Source of the DNA: Carboxylicivirga fragile
GTDB taxonomy: Bacteria; Bacteroidota; Bacteroidia; Bacteroidales; Marinilabiliaceae
Reading direction: 5' to 3'
Assembly: GCA_025499625.1 (NCBI GenBank)
Contig: JAFMVD010000007.1
Span: 78,215-142,214 of the forward strand
Length of the DNA stretch: 64,000 nt
Numbering within the stretch: position 1 is the stretch's first letter; every line of letters begins with the position of its first letter. Shown here piece by piece: positions 20,372-30,725 of this stretch. The position numbers and the translations under genes were made by a program. The notes under the pieces are model-generated. The model made no database searches. It saw only the letters and a list, made by a program, of their open reading frames with translations, and had not been told where the DNA came from.

Positions 20372-22969
20372 TTATAAAATGGAAATTCTAAGTTTTTTTA
20401 GATCCGCATCTTTTGAACTAGTTCCATATAGGATTTCAAATTCTCCTTCGGTAACAGTCATTCTTCGCTGTGACCAATCGTAGAACTCAAACGATGATGA
20501 GGGTATTTCAATGGTAGTTTTGACAGTTTTACCCTTTGATACTTCAACCCGTTTAAAAGCTCTCAGATTTTTAATCGGTCCTTCCAAATCATCAACTTTG
20601 CGGATATAAACCTGCACTATTTCGGTACCATTGCGTTTTCCCGCATTGGTTACAGGAATAGTTAGTTGCACAGACTCATTGGCATGGATAGTACTTTTGT
20701 CAACTTTAGCCTCTCCAATATTGAACTGTGTATAACTTAAACCAAACCCAAACGGAAACAGAGCTTCAGTTGTATAACGATAGGTTTTTCCTTTCATTGA
20801 ATAATCCTCGAAATCACCAAGCTTTTCAGAGTTTTCATAGAAAGTTACAGGTAACTTTCCTGAAGGGTTATAATCGCCAAACAACACGTCAGCAACCGCC
20901 AGACCACCCGATTCGCCTGGATACCAGGCCTGTAAAATGGCATCGCAACTCTCTGTTTCAGGAGCCAATGCAATAGCCGATCCTGAGCAATTCACGAAAA
21001 TCACTTTTTTGCCTGCTTCTTTCAAAGCCTTCAAGCAATTACGCTGTACCGATGGTAGTTCGATATTTGTTCGGTCTCCACCTTTAAAACCCGGATAATT
21101 AACCGGCATTTCTTCTCCTTCAAGGTTACCGGATAATCCTCCAACAAAAATTACATCATCAACTCCTTTTAACTTATTGATCAGGTTTGTATAATCAACA
21201 TCTATTTCTTTACCAAAGTCAAATTCAATATTAGCCTGCCAGTTATTTGACTGATTATAGAGAATTTGAATTTTATATTTCTGTCCGGCCTCAACCCTAA
21301 AAGGCATTCGTGATGACAGTGTTCTCCAATTGTTATACTTTTTAATGGTTTCACCATTAACCAATAATTCAAAATAACCGGTTGCTCCGCCCTTAAAAAC
21401 AATTTCTTCACTAATCTTTGGAATAAACTCAGTTTCGTATACAGCCGAAAAACCTTCGAGTTTTACCCCTGATGCAAATTCGTGTTGACCTGCCGTGGTC
21501 ATTTTTATAGGGTTTACAATTTGTTGAGTTGTTACAATATCTCCTTCTCGATTTGGATTATTCCAGTAAGTTGCTTTAAAACCTGGGTTACCATCAACCG
21601 AACACTGACTAAAGTAACTAACGGTTACCTTGTCTTCAACCAGATCACAAGCCTTATCATACAAAATTTTGTTTGTTGTTATTTTAGTTTGTATTCCTTC
21701 AAGAATTGAAATAGTACGCACTGGTGTCCCATTATAATTCCCCCACAACATAGGTTCGTCGTTGGCATTAGGACCAATAACAGCAATTTTTTTACTCTTT
21801 TTCGACAGAGGTAACACATTGTTTTTATTCTGTAGAAGAGTCATGCTTTGCCTAGCCATGTCAAGGGCAAGCTGACGATGTATCTCATTGTTAAGAACTG
21901 ATGCAGGAATTTGCGCCCAAGGTACAATCGAATCATTATCAAAATCACCAAGATCAAAACGGCCAACCAAAACACGCATCAGACTTTTGTCAATATCTTC
22001 CTCTTTTATTAAATCTCGCTCAACAGCTTCGGGAAGGTTCTTAAATGGGTAATTCTCCCATACGCATTCAACGTCGGTACCCGAAAGTACCGCTTTAGAA
22101 GCTGCGTGAACCGCATCGGAAGATACATTATGAGTGGTGAAAAAATCGGTCACTGCCCCACAATCGGAGACGACCAAATAATCAAAGCCCCACTCATCGC
22201 GAAGAATACGCTGCAGTAAACGTGTATTTCCGCAGCAAGGTTCATCATCTAAACGCTGATAGGCGCACATAACCTGCCTGACATCAGCCTCTTGAACTAA
22301 CGCTTTAAAAGCGGGCAGATATGTTTCGTATAACTCACGAGGATTTACATTATTCAAATTCAGCTCATGCCTGCTCCATTCGGGACCTGAATGGACAGCA
22401 TAATGTTTTGCACAAGCCAACAATTTGCGATATTTCGCATCTTCAGGTCCTTGCAATCCTTTTACCACAGCAACACCCATACGCGAAGTAAGGTATGGGT
22501 CTTCACCATATGTTTCCTGTCCTCGCCCCCATCGAGGGTCTCTAAAAATATTAACATTAGGCGTCCAAACTGAAAGACTCAAGAAGCGTTTATTTTCATT
22601 ACCAGCCTGTATCCATTGATGATATTTCGCTCGTGCTTCATCCGAAACTGCATCATATATACGATATAATAATTCATCGTTGAATGATGCTGCCATTCCG
22701 ATAGGCTCAGGAAAGACAGTAACACTATCATTATTTGCATAGCCATGCAGAGCCTCGCTCCACCAGTTAAATCGTTTAACACCCAATTCAGGTATCGGAT
22801 CAGACTGGTCGCACATTAGGGCGGCCTTTTGGTCAAGTGTTAGTCTTGAAATTAAATCTTTTGCCCTTTCTTCTGAGCTCAGGTTTGAATTTTGATATGG
22901 AAACTGGGCTTTAACTGTAAAAACAGTTAAAGCCATAGTCACCATTAAAATTTGCCTAATATTATTCAT
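20372..22969 (-). CDS. GH3 beta-xylosidase/beta-glucosidase with PA14 insert
   Basis: An 865-residue secreted GH3 enzyme (signal ILMVTMALTVFTVKA). The (beta/alpha)8 domain covers residues about 30-330 with the nucleophile Asp in YLVVSDCGAVTDFF and a KHYAVHSGPE substrate loop. A PA14-type beta domain is inserted at about 440-590 (FKATYWNNPNREGD). The (alpha/beta)6 sandwich resumes after it with GGLSGNLEGEEMPV (acid/base Glu region), and a fibronectin III-like domain ends the protein. Its closest functional group is that of xylan 1,4-beta-xylosidases of Bacteroidetes and plants. It lies 33 bp after the GH43 gene and should release xylose in the periplasm. Confidence 0.92.
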   Translation of the reverse strand: MNNIRQILMVTMALTVFTVKAQFPYQNSNLSSEERAKDLISRLTLDQKAALMCDQSDPIPELGVKRFNWWSEALHGYANNDSVTVFPEPIGMAASFNDELLYRIYDAVSDEARAKYHQWIQAGNENKRFLSLSVWTPNVNIFRDPRWGRGQETYGEDPYLTSRMGVAVVKGLQGPEDAKYRKLLACAKHYAVHSGPEWSRHELNLNNVNPRELYETYLPAFKALVQEADVRQVMCAYQRLDDEPCCGNTRLLQRILRDEWGFDYLVVSDCGAVTDFFTTHNVSSDAVHAASKAVLSGTDVECVWENYPFKNLPEAVERDLIKEEDIDKSLMRVLVGRFDLGDFDNDSIVPWAQIPASVLNNEIHRQLALDMARQSMTLLQNKNNVLPLSKKSKKIAVIGPNANDEPMLWGNYNGTPVRTISILEGIQTKITTNKILYDKACDLVEDKVTVSYFSQCSVDGNPGFKATYWNNPNREGDIVTTQQIVNPIKMTTAGQHEFASGVKLEGFSAVYETEFIPKISEEIVFKGGATGYFELLVNGETIKKYNNWRTLSSRMPFRVEAGQKYKIQILYNQSNNWQANIEFDFGKEIDVDYTNLINKLKGVDDVIFVGGLSGNLEGEEMPVNYPGFKGGDRTNIELPSVQRNCLKALKEAGKKVIFVNCSGSAIALAPETESCDAILQAWYPGESGGLAVADVLFGDYNPSGKLPVTFYENSEKLGDFEDYSMKGKTYRYTTEALFPFGFGLSYTQFNIGEAKVDKSTIHANESVQLTIPVTNAGKRNGTEIVQVYIRKVDDLEGPIKNLRAFKRVEVSKGKTVKTTIEIPSSSFEFYDWSQRRMTVTEGEFEILYGTSSKDADLKKLRISIL

Positions 22970-23002
22970 TGAGTATTATTTAAAAGTCTCTGTTTTTTTA
23001 AA

Positions 23003-24751
23003 CTAATCAACAATGGCATCATTAGCTGACGTTGCATATAAGCCCAACAAACATCCAGTAAAGCCACCTGCTACATCAGTTGAAAGAATATCTCCCGATA
23101 CAACTCCACCTACGTTAATAAAATCATTCCCGTTTATTGAATAAGAGAAATTATAATTATCACCCTCAGCAGACACTTGCAAATCAATAGGTTTTAAAAT
23201 GTCTATTTTTGTTGAAGATATAATCTCAGAACTTAATTCTTTTTGAAATCGATTTTTGAAATTTCTTTGTAAAAGCAAATAGTAATCTTTTCCTTTTTTA
23301 GTTACACCAAAAACATAATTGGAGTTTTCGTTTTGCAAACAAACAATACCTGCCAAATCATTTTCACTTGTTGGTTTATAACTCATTGTAGCGGAATATG
23401 AAAAGCTACTGTGCATTTGACGATAAAACAATGTTGAAGTCGGTTTCACTTCCTTTATGTTGGTATCAAATGGTTTAATCCTGATTCCGTTTGCTACTTT
23501 TTCAATAAACTTTTCACGAGGGCCTCTTAAACCAATCCATCTGTAGTCTAAATTTTCTCCAGAAAAATCCTCTTCATATGTAAAGTTTCCGTTTGGAAAA
23601 AATCCATTAACTCCGGTTTTATTTTCAACACCTTCTGGCAGGGGTAATTTAGGCTCTAATGGCACTAAACCGTTTTCAAAAACAGGCCATTCACCCGACC
23701 AGTCAACGGGTAAGATAAAGGTTTCACGACCAGTATTTACACGCTGCTTTTCGTTAGGGCGTATTGCTAAAAATACACCGTAGTGTTTTCTATCAGGACC
23801 TTCAATAATATCTGCATGTCCAGCCCAATCCACTTTGTTATCTCGGATTTTATTAAAATACCTTTGTGTAAGAATAGGATTACTAGGAGCTGGAATATAG
23901 GGACCTTTGGGATTATCTGCTTTGAAAATCACTTCGCTATGCCAACCTCCAGTTCCACCTTCGGCACACATCAAATAATATTTTCCATCTTTTTTATACA
24001 TATGCGGTGCTTCGATCCAAATTGGTTTTTTAGCTAAATCAACACCTCCATCTACAATAATCTTATCAGTTCCTTCAATTATTTGATCATTTTCAATATC
24101 GTACTCCCAAATTTTTATGACACGATGACCAACATATAATTCTTTACCCTGGTCAGGAGCATCATTGTGCACAACATAAGCCTTACCGTCGTCATCAAAG
24201 AAGATCGATGGGTCAATACCGTCAAATTTTAATTTGATAGGATCACTCCAATTCTTTTTCAAAGGATCCTTGGTCTTTACAATAAAGTTACCCAAACCAC
24301 CGGTAAACCCGGTGGTTATCATGTAAAAAGTATCATTGTATTTGTTATAGGTAATACCAGGGGCATATATTCCGGCACTAATACCACAGTCGGATACATC
24401 TAGTTGTGATTCACGGTTTAACACTCCACCAAGGTCTGTCCAGTTAACCAAATCTTTAGAATGAAAAATAGGAACACCAGGAAACATGGCAAACGATGAA
24501 CAAACCATAAAATAATCCTCACCTTTTTTAGCTATGGCAGGGTCGGGGTAACAACCTTGCAGGATTGGATTATAAAACTCATTCCCATTTAAGGGGGTGT
24601 TACTATACACTTCGTCTGTACCCTCATAAGTAAAGGCTGAAAAGACTGGGGCATTCGTCACTTTATCTTTCTTAACCGGTTGTTTCGCATATACTTTTAA
24701 AGTCATTAGTAATGCAATTAGTGTCCATATTGTCTGCCGGGTATTCTTCAT
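23003..24751 (-). CDS. GH43 beta-xylosidase/arabinofuranosidase with C-terminal beta-sandwich
   Basis: A 582-residue exported enzyme (signal TIWTLIALLMTLKVYA). The five-bladed propeller starts with NPILQGCYPDPAIAK (catalytic base Asp) and continues with FDGIDPSIFFDDDGK (pKa-modulating Asp) and PIWIEAPHMYKK (acid Glu). Residues about 385-582 form the XynB-type beta-sandwich that shapes the active site in large GH43 proteins. It is the first gene of the 24751-15860 operon and has a promoter-like direct repeat upstream. It resembles the GH43 lipoprotein at 46879 closely in layout, so the two are probably paralogues with different side-chain or linkage preference. Confidence 0.92.
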   Translation of the reverse strand: MKNTRQTIWTLIALLMTLKVYAKQPVKKDKVTNAPVFSAFTYEGTDEVYSNTPLNGNEFYNPILQGCYPDPAIAKKGEDYFMVCSSFAMFPGVPIFHSKDLVNWTDLGGVLNRESQLDVSDCGISAGIYAPGITYNKYNDTFYMITTGFTGGLGNFIVKTKDPLKKNWSDPIKLKFDGIDPSIFFDDDGKAYVVHNDAPDQGKELYVGHRVIKIWEYDIENDQIIEGTDKIIVDGGVDLAKKPIWIEAPHMYKKDGKYYLMCAEGGTGGWHSEVIFKADNPKGPYIPAPSNPILTQRYFNKIRDNKVDWAGHADIIEGPDRKHYGVFLAIRPNEKQRVNTGRETFILPVDWSGEWPVFENGLVPLEPKLPLPEGVENKTGVNGFFPNGNFTYEEDFSGENLDYRWIGLRGPREKFIEKVANGIRIKPFDTNIKEVKPTSTLFYRQMHSSFSYSATMSYKPTSENDLAGIVCLQNENSNYVFGVTKKGKDYYLLLQRNFKNRFQKELSSEIISSTKIDILKPIDLQVSAEGDNYNFSYSINGNDFINVGGVVSGDILSTDVAGGFTGCLLGLYATSANDAIVD

Positions 24752-24864
24752 TGTCTACAATATTTTTTTTAATACAAATTATTATTCATAAAGCCATATT
24801 GGCCGATGCTATTAGTTGAAGTATTGAATATCTATCCTACAAAATACACAAACCTCATTTGGAG

Positions 24865-24931
24865 TAAAACTAACTGATAGAAAAGGGTTACTATTTAAAT
24901 CTTAGATATTCCATCTATAATTTCGGATATT
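24865..24931 (-). promoter_or_regulatory. Promoter and direct-repeat operator of the GH43-GH3-GH97-GH95 operon
   Basis: The minus strand of 24865-24872 reads TAGTTTTA, one mismatch from TAnnTTTG. At exactly 30 bp upstream come TTAGATATT (24902-24910) and TCGGATATT (24923-24931), direct half-sites with a 12-bp spacer and 21-bp period, as at 12031, 33486 and 48708. The predicted leader is about 110 nt. The remainder of 24752-25050 shows nothing else recognisable. Confidence 0.6.
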
Positions 24932-25054
24932 TCGTTTGAAGTTCGCTTTAAAACATTGACCATGTACAATTATTGCTAAAGAATCATTAAGGAAAATATA
25001 TATCAGAAAGAGTATAATAAAGCTACGATGCCAATTAAACCTTATGATATAAAA

Positions 25055-25102
25055 AAACCTTCTAATCCACGACCAATAAAAGTCACTTAGATTAGAAGGT
25101 TT
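25055..25102 (-). terminator. Intrinsic terminator of the GH115-to-GH43 operon
   Basis: AAACCTTCTAATC (25055-25067) pairs with GATTAGAAGGTTT (25090-25102), a perfect 13-bp stem. In the transcribed direction a run of T residues follows (A-run at 25051-25057 on the plus strand). It lies about 40 bp after the stop codon at 25141. Confidence 0.88.
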
Positions 25103-25140
25103 CTGCTTTACTCCTTTATTAATTTATTGCATAGATAAGA

Positions 25141-26109
25141 CTAGATCATTCCATTGATAGTTTCAATCTGACCATCTTTGTCGTAATGCAGTTCAATGAC
25201 TTTTAAGCTTCGTAACCAGGTTTTGCCATCAGATGGAACACAATCGTGATAAAACAAGTACCATTTATCTTTAAACTCAACAACACAATGATGTGTGGTC
25301 CAACCAACTACTGGCGTTAAAATAACCCCTTGATAAGTAAATGGTCCATACGGATTATCACCAATGGCATAGCACAGTTTGTGAGTATCTCCGGTTGAGT
25401 AGGAGAAATAGTACTTACCTTGGTACTTGTGCATCCACGATGCCTCAAAAAAACGGCGATCGTGGTCACCTGCAGAAATTACATCACCTTTTTTATCCAA
25501 AATAATCACTTCTTTAGGTTCTTCGCCAAACTCGAGCATATCATCACTCAACTTTACAACTCTCGATGGCAATGCCGGTTCATCGTCATTAGGCTCATGC
25601 CCGCATTCAATGGCTTTATTGTTTCTGTATCGCTGCAATTGCCCACCCCACAAACCACCAAAATACATGTAATGCACACCATCTTCATCTTCAAATATAC
25701 AAGGGTCAATTGAATAACTTCCTTTCATTGGTGCTTCTTGGGGAATAAAAGGACCTTCAGGTTTATCACTAACTGCCACTCCAATGCGGAAAATGTCGGT
25801 TTGATCCTTTAACGGAAAATATAGATAATACCTTCCGTTTTTATAAGCTGCATCACAATCCCACAACTGACGTCCTGACCACGGAATATCTTTCACATCG
25901 AGACCGACACCATGGTCTGTAACATCTCCTTCAATATCATCCATTGAAAAGATATGATAATCGCGCATATCAAAGTGATCACCATTATCGTTTTCGGGTA
26001 TGCCCGACTCAACATCGTGTGAAGGATAGATATATAACTTGCCATTAAACACGTGTACAGCCGGATCGGCAGTGTATAAATGAGGCACAAGGTATCTTGG
26101 TTCTTTCAT
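25141..26109 (-). CDS. Cytoplasmic GH43 beta-xylosidase (subfamily 1-like)
   Basis: A 322-residue single-domain GH43 without signal peptide, therefore cytoplasmic. The catalytic base is D15 in LYTADPAV, the modulating Asp is in SYSIDPCIFED and the acid Glu in RRFFEASWMHK. The short form with the GGLWGGQLQRY segment matches the GH43 subfamily found beside GH10 and a GPH transporter in Bacteroidetes xylan loci. It lies 29 bp after the GH10 gene and ends the operon. It should hydrolyse xylo-oligosaccharides brought in by the transporter at 27322, giving free xylose. Confidence 0.92.
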   Translation of the reverse strand: MKEPRYLVPHLYTADPAVHVFNGKLYIYPSHDVESGIPENDNGDHFDMRDYHIFSMDDIEGDVTDHGVGLDVKDIPWSGRQLWDCDAAYKNGRYYLYFPLKDQTDIFRIGVAVSDKPEGPFIPQEAPMKGSYSIDPCIFEDEDGVHYMYFGGLWGGQLQRYRNNKAIECGHEPNDDEPALPSRVVKLSDDMLEFGEEPKEVIILDKKGDVISAGDHDRRFFEASWMHKYQGKYYFSYSTGDTHKLCYAIGDNPYGPFTYQGVILTPVVGWTTHHCVVEFKDKWYLFYHDCVPSDGKTWLRSLKVIELHYDKDGQIETINGMI

Positions 26110-26138
26110 TCTGAATATTTTTATTGTTTTTCTTATAC

Positions 26139-27281
26139 TTACTTCGTCTGCTTAGCCAAATCAATCAATTTTTCAACTACAGATTTGGGTTGATTTTCCC
26201 GGTCAAATAACAAAGGATAATCTGTCCGTCCCCTAACCGGAAAGTTATTTTTCCAAGATGTTTTATCATTGACACCCCAAAGCGTAACCCTTGTTATGTC
26301 ATCTGAATGTTTTAAAAACAGGTTGAAAAAGTCAAGCATTCGTGAATCCCATTCATCTTGTTTCTCCTGCGGAACATTTCCATCTTCATATGGGTTAATT
26401 TCCTTGCGATATTCGAAATTTGTGGATATATCTGCGCCAATATCACCAAATCTTGGCTTGGGTAAAATGGACATATCCAACTCAGTTACCATTACTTTCA
26501 TGCCCTCATTGGCATAAGCTGTTATGGCTTCCTCGTATTCTTCGATAGATGGACCTTCCATACCAATATGTCCCTGCATACCTATTCCGTCAATGCGAAT
26601 ACCATTGGCCTTAAATTTTCGAATCATTTCCACTATTGCATCACGCCTTCCCGGGTACCATTCGTTATAGTCGTTATAATACAGCTCAGCATCAGGATCG
26701 GCTTCGTGGGCAAACTGAAAAGCCAATTTAATAAAGTCTTCACCAACAATCTGGTAGAACTTACTTTTACGAAAGGACCCATCTTCAATAATTGCCTCAT
26801 TTACTACATCCCAGCCTTTAATTCTACCTTTATAACGCCCCACTACTGTTTCAATATGAGTTTTCATACGGCCAATTAAAACCTCACGTGTAACATCGTT
26901 TCCCAAGCTATCGGTAAAAAACCATCTAGGAGCCTGCGAATGCCATATCAAGCAATGACCGGTGATGAACATGTTGTGTTGCTCACCAAAATCAACAAAT
27001 TTATCGGCCAGTGAAAAATCAAAAACCCCTTCTTCCGGCTGTATTTCTCCACTTTTCATACAATTCTCGGCAACGATGGCATTAAAATGTTCTTTTGCCA
27101 CATTTAAGGAAGCGGTATCACGACCCGTAATTTGCCATTCATTAAGAGCTGTACCAATATAGAATTTACCAGCAAAAGCATCTTTCAGCGTTTCCTTATT
27201 TGCTTGCTGTGGTCCGTTACATGCAATCAATTGCAACGCTGCAAGAACAAGTAATAAGGGTTTATATTTCACTTTTTTCAT
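26139..27281 (-). CDS. GH10 endo-beta-1,4-xylanase, lipoprotein
   Basis: A 380-residue GH10 enzyme anchored by a lipobox at LIAC (residue about 21). The catalytic domain covers nearly all the rest: HCLIWHSQAP, WDVVNEAI (acid/base Glu), VTELDMS (nucleophile Glu) and TLWGVNDKTSWK. It has no carbohydrate-binding module, in contrast to the GH10 at 33625, so it probably works on oligosaccharides in the periplasm or at the inner face of the outer membrane. It lies between the transporter and the cytoplasmic GH43 in the conserved order GPH-GH10-GH43. Confidence 0.95.
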   Translation of the reverse strand: MKKVKYKPLLLVLAALQLIACNGPQQANKETLKDAFAGKFYIGTALNEWQITGRDTASLNVAKEHFNAIVAENCMKSGEIQPEEGVFDFSLADKFVDFGEQHNMFITGHCLIWHSQAPRWFFTDSLGNDVTREVLIGRMKTHIETVVGRYKGRIKGWDVVNEAIIEDGSFRKSKFYQIVGEDFIKLAFQFAHEADPDAELYYNDYNEWYPGRRDAIVEMIRKFKANGIRIDGIGMQGHIGMEGPSIEEYEEAITAYANEGMKVMVTELDMSILPKPRFGDIGADISTNFEYRKEINPYEDGNVPQEKQDEWDSRMLDFFNLFLKHSDDITRVTLWGVNDKTSWKNNFPVRGRTDYPLLFDRENQPKSVVEKLIDLAKQTK

Positions 27282-27321
27282 TTTGTCTGTATTTTATTGA
27301 ATTACTGTTATTTTATTGTTT

Positions 27322-28782
27322 TTATTCTTCATTTCGCCTTGCCATCAAATCTTTTTCGAGCTGCACTTCCATTTTTTTATTAATTACATAAAAGAAAAGC
27401 AATCCGGTAGCCACTAAGAAAGGAATTGATGGAAAAACACTAACCAGCATCTTTGCTCCAACACTAACCGATTCGGGCTGAATAATTTCCCTACCAGCAT
27501 CCAACAATTCTTTATGCACATATCCATACAAACCAAGAATCCAGGCAACCAATGCTCCACCAATTGCCAATCCGGCTTTTAAACCAACCATCATGGCAGA
27601 AAATATAATAGCTGTAGCTCGGCGGTTATTTCTCCATTCGGAATAATCTGCAACATCGGCAATCATTGCCCAAAGAATTGGAATGGTAATACCGTAAAAG
27701 AAACCGTGAAAAATCTGAGATGTAAACATTAGTACCACACTTTGTGCGGGAAAAACATAAAAAGCAAGAATGAACAAGGTTGAAACAAACAATCCACTTA
27801 TATACACATCCCGTTTACCATATTTGTCGGCCAGTTTTTTAGAAAAAGAAATACCCACAATCATAAAGATGATACCACCAGCATTAAATAGTCCGAAACC
27901 TGCAGAAGTTGGATCAGAGCCAAAGAAGTTGAGTCCGATAGCAGATAAAACCTTCAGAATGGGTTGAATGAATTTTTCTAACGCAATTGCATCAACGTAG
28001 TTGTTAAAATAATAAACATACGCTCCTCCCTTCATTGCCAGGGTGATAAAAATAAGAATGGTCACCGTGAGCATAATGATCCAAGGTCTATTTTTTACAA
28101 GATCCGAGATATCTTCTTTTAGAGTTGAATTTTGTTCGGGTTTGGGAACAATTCGTTCTTTGGTTGTAAAAAAGGTAATAATCAACATAATAGTTCCAGT
28201 AATAGCCAACCAGGTCATTACTACCTCCATTCCTGCTGCTTTATCGCCACCACCTGCATATTCGATAATTGGCAACATAAAAACCTGCACGAAAAACTGA
28301 GCAAACATCACCGCCACAAAACGATAAGAAGAGATACTGTTACGCTCACCCATATCACCTGTAATTACACCACTCAAAGCTGAATAGGGTAAATTGCTCC
28401 CCGCATACAACAACAATAATAAAGTATAGGTTGCTGCAGCATAAAACAGTTTACCCTGGTATGAGAAGTCGGGTGTTGTAAAGGCTAATAATGCCACTAC
28501 TCCCATCGGAACCGATGTATATAAAATCCATGGTCGAAACTTTCCCCATCTAGAATTTGTTCGGTCAGCTAATGCACCGATGATCGGGTTAAACAAAAAG
28601 GCTGCAACGAGACCTACAACGAGCATAATTACAGAGGCATCGTTGTTTTCAAGTCCATAAATATCGGTATAGAAATAAGCTAAATAGGTAATCAAGGTTT
28701 GAAAAACCAGATTGGCTGCCAGATCACCAAGACTATACCCGATTTTTTCGACAACAGAGAGCTTATGAGAAATTGTTTTCAT
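27322..28782 (-). CDS. GPH/MFS family xylo-oligosaccharide symporter
   Basis: A 486-residue inner-membrane transporter of the glycoside-pentoside-hexuronide:cation symporter family. About twelve hydrophobic segments are visible, with GYSLGDLAANLVFQ at the N-terminus and ADRTNSRWGKFRPWILY in the first cytoplasmic loop, both hallmarks of the family. It sits between the esterase and GH10 genes, in the same order as in other Bacteroidetes xylan clusters. It should import xylose or short xylo-oligosaccharides from the periplasm for the cytoplasmic GH43. Confidence 0.93.
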   Translation of the reverse strand: MKTISHKLSVVEKIGYSLGDLAANLVFQTLITYLAYFYTDIYGLENNDASVIMLVVGLVAAFLFNPIIGALADRTNSRWGKFRPWILYTSVPMGVVALLAFTTPDFSYQGKLFYAAATYTLLLLLYAGSNLPYSALSGVITGDMGERNSISSYRFVAVMFAQFFVQVFMLPIIEYAGGGDKAAGMEVVMTWLAITGTIMLIITFFTTKERIVPKPEQNSTLKEDISDLVKNRPWIIMLTVTILIFITLAMKGGAYVYYFNNYVDAIALEKFIQPILKVLSAIGLNFFGSDPTSAGFGLFNAGGIIFMIVGISFSKKLADKYGKRDVYISGLFVSTLFILAFYVFPAQSVVLMFTSQIFHGFFYGITIPILWAMIADVADYSEWRNNRRATAIIFSAMMVGLKAGLAIGGALVAWILGLYGYVHKELLDAGREIIQPESVSVGAKMLVSVFPSIPFLVATGLLFFYVINKKMEVQLEKDLMARRNEE

Positions 28783-28793
28783 TATTTAGTTTA

Positions 28794-30722
28794 TTAATTT
28801 ATGTTTTCGGTTGTAAAAGGGGAAGCTGGAAGCCCCTCTTTATTTTTCAGATTTGCATTTGCCGGATTATCCTCCCAGGCGTATCGTACTATTTTAGGAA
28901 CGGTAATTCCTGAACTCCACACCTTTACAGTATTATAGCTCATTACCACTGCATTAGCCCATACGAAGCGACCATCCTCTCCAGCAATCTGAAATCCTTC
29001 TAAGAGGCTGTTGGCATATAGGCCCTGCCCGACTGATTTAAATGTGAGGATGATACTACCATCTTCGGTTTTCATCGACTCGTACAAAGGCCCGGAACTA
29101 ACAATCGAACTGTCGTTATAAGCAATACGCTGAGCCTCGAGAAACAAACGTCGTGCTACTTCCTTTTTATTTAAAGGGTGAATGTCGTTCCACTCTCCAA
29201 TATCGAAGGTAACCGCCATACCTGTATTTAACAGTTCTAATGTGCGACGCTGTGCATCACGAACTTCAGCCCAGCCACTATTTACTGTTTCCTTTTGGGG
29301 AACACCCAAATTAGCCAACTGAGCATACAAGAATGGTAATTCGGGCTGAGAAAAATTTGTCCGCCAATCCTGAATCATATTTTTAAACAGTTGCTCGTAT
29401 TCCTTTCCGCGACCAGTGTTTGATTCACCTTGAAACCAAATTACCCCTTTTAACTTGTAATTTAGAGCCGGATTAATCAAACTGTTATACAAGCCTCCGG
29501 GCATAAAACCGGGACCACCAGGTAATTGGGGCGGATTAAGAGCAGCCCCTATATGATATTTCCATTCACCTGTTAAATCGATTACTTGTGCATCTACTCT
29601 CAACTCGTAGGGTTTTTCTTCGACGAAACCACCACGACCTCCATGACTAAATACCCGCACCATCAACTTGTTCTTCCCAGTTTTAAGTACTCCTTTGGGC
29701 ACTGAGTAAATACGTGGAGGATATCGGTAAGTTATGTTTCCAACAAAAACACCGTTTATGAAAGATGAGTCACTGTCAATAATGCACCCTAGACGCAGAA
29801 TAGCTTCTTTTGCAGCCAACGAATCGGCCACCTCAAATTCCTTGCAAAACCAAATCGATCCATTCCTCAACTGAACACCTTTGTCTGACCAATATCCTGG
29901 TAATGATATTTGCTTCCAATCCGAAATATCAACATCATCTTTTGACCATTTACCGGCACCAGGGTCATTTTCATTCACCTCATAACCCCAATTGTATGCT
30001 AGTTTTTCAGGCTCTTCTTCTTTTATCTTTGCCCGAATAAAATCACTATGTGCCTTCTTTGCAGTCCAGTCATCAAGGTATTTCTCAACCTTAGCTTTAC
30101 TTAACCACGATTCAGCAGGTGAACCTCCAATGGCGGTACTGATAATACCTATTGGTACCTGATATTTTTCATGCAGATTGTTGGCATAGAACCATGAAAC
30201 AGCCGAAAACTCACCAATATTTTTTGGTGTTGCAGACAGCCATTCTCCATCGGGATAATCAGATTGTGCCTTTTTTTCATCTTTCCTAGTTGAAGAACGA
30301 AACAATCGGATATTGGTATTATTTACTTGCTTGATTTCATCGGCATACAAATCCATTACCCTACGAACAGGTAATTCCATATTCGATTGCCCGGATGATA
30401 ACCATACATCACCAACTAGAATATCGATCAATTCGATATCGTTAATTTTCATAGTATAAGGACCGCCAGCCTCCGTTGGGGCAAGCTCCAGTGTCCAATT
30501 TCCGGCTTTATCAGCTTTGGTTTTATAGGTTTTATCTAAAAACTCTATTTTCACTTTTTCAGAGGGATCGGCCCATCCCCATATCTTTAAAGATTCGTCA
30601 CGCTGAAGAATCATGCCATTACTCACAAGACGAGGAAGTTTAACCTCAGCCTGTGAACTGAAAGATAATATTCCAAGAACGAAAATAATAAGTAATCGAG
30701 ATGTAATTTTGTATCGATTCAT
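28794..30722 (-). CDS. SGNH-type acetylesterase with jelly-roll insert
   Basis: A 642-residue secreted esterase (signal LLIIFVLGILSFSSQA) of the family often named sialate O-acetylesterase. An N-terminal Ig-like domain (KLPRLVSNGMILQRD) precedes the SGNH hydrolase: SSGQSNMELP holds the Ser, IGGSPAESW the Gly block, IWFQGESNTG the third block and NDIHPLNK the Asp/His. Between the blocks, residues about 240-390 form a GH2-like jelly-roll domain (WFCKEFEVADSL). The locus has no sialic acid genes; beside GH115 and GH10, an acetylxylan esterase role is far more likely. It starts 3 bp after the GH115 stop codon. Confidence 0.88.
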   Translation of the reverse strand: MNRYKITSRLLIIFVLGILSFSSQAEVKLPRLVSNGMILQRDESLKIWGWADPSEKVKIEFLDKTYKTKADKAGNWTLELAPTEAGGPYTMKINDIELIDILVGDVWLSSGQSNMELPVRRVMDLYADEIKQVNNTNIRLFRSSTRKDEKKAQSDYPDGEWLSATPKNIGEFSAVSWFYANNLHEKYQVPIGIISTAIGGSPAESWLSKAKVEKYLDDWTAKKAHSDFIRAKIKEEEPEKLAYNWGYEVNENDPGAGKWSKDDVDISDWKQISLPGYWSDKGVQLRNGSIWFCKEFEVADSLAAKEAILRLGCIIDSDSSFINGVFVGNITYRYPPRIYSVPKGVLKTGKNKLMVRVFSHGGRGGFVEEKPYELRVDAQVIDLTGEWKYHIGAALNPPQLPGGPGFMPGGLYNSLINPALNYKLKGVIWFQGESNTGRGKEYEQLFKNMIQDWRTNFSQPELPFLYAQLANLGVPQKETVNSGWAEVRDAQRRTLELLNTGMAVTFDIGEWNDIHPLNKKEVARRLFLEAQRIAYNDSSIVSSGPLYESMKTEDGSIILTFKSVGQGLYANSLLEGFQIAGEDGRFVWANAVVMSYNTVKVWSSGITVPKIVRYAWEDNPANANLKNKEGLPASPFTTENIN

Positions 30723-30725
30723 TTC

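Noticed and set aside
28794..30722. Sialate O-acetylesterase as literal function
   Set aside because: The family name is historical; no sialic acid genes are present and the neighbours are all xylan genes.
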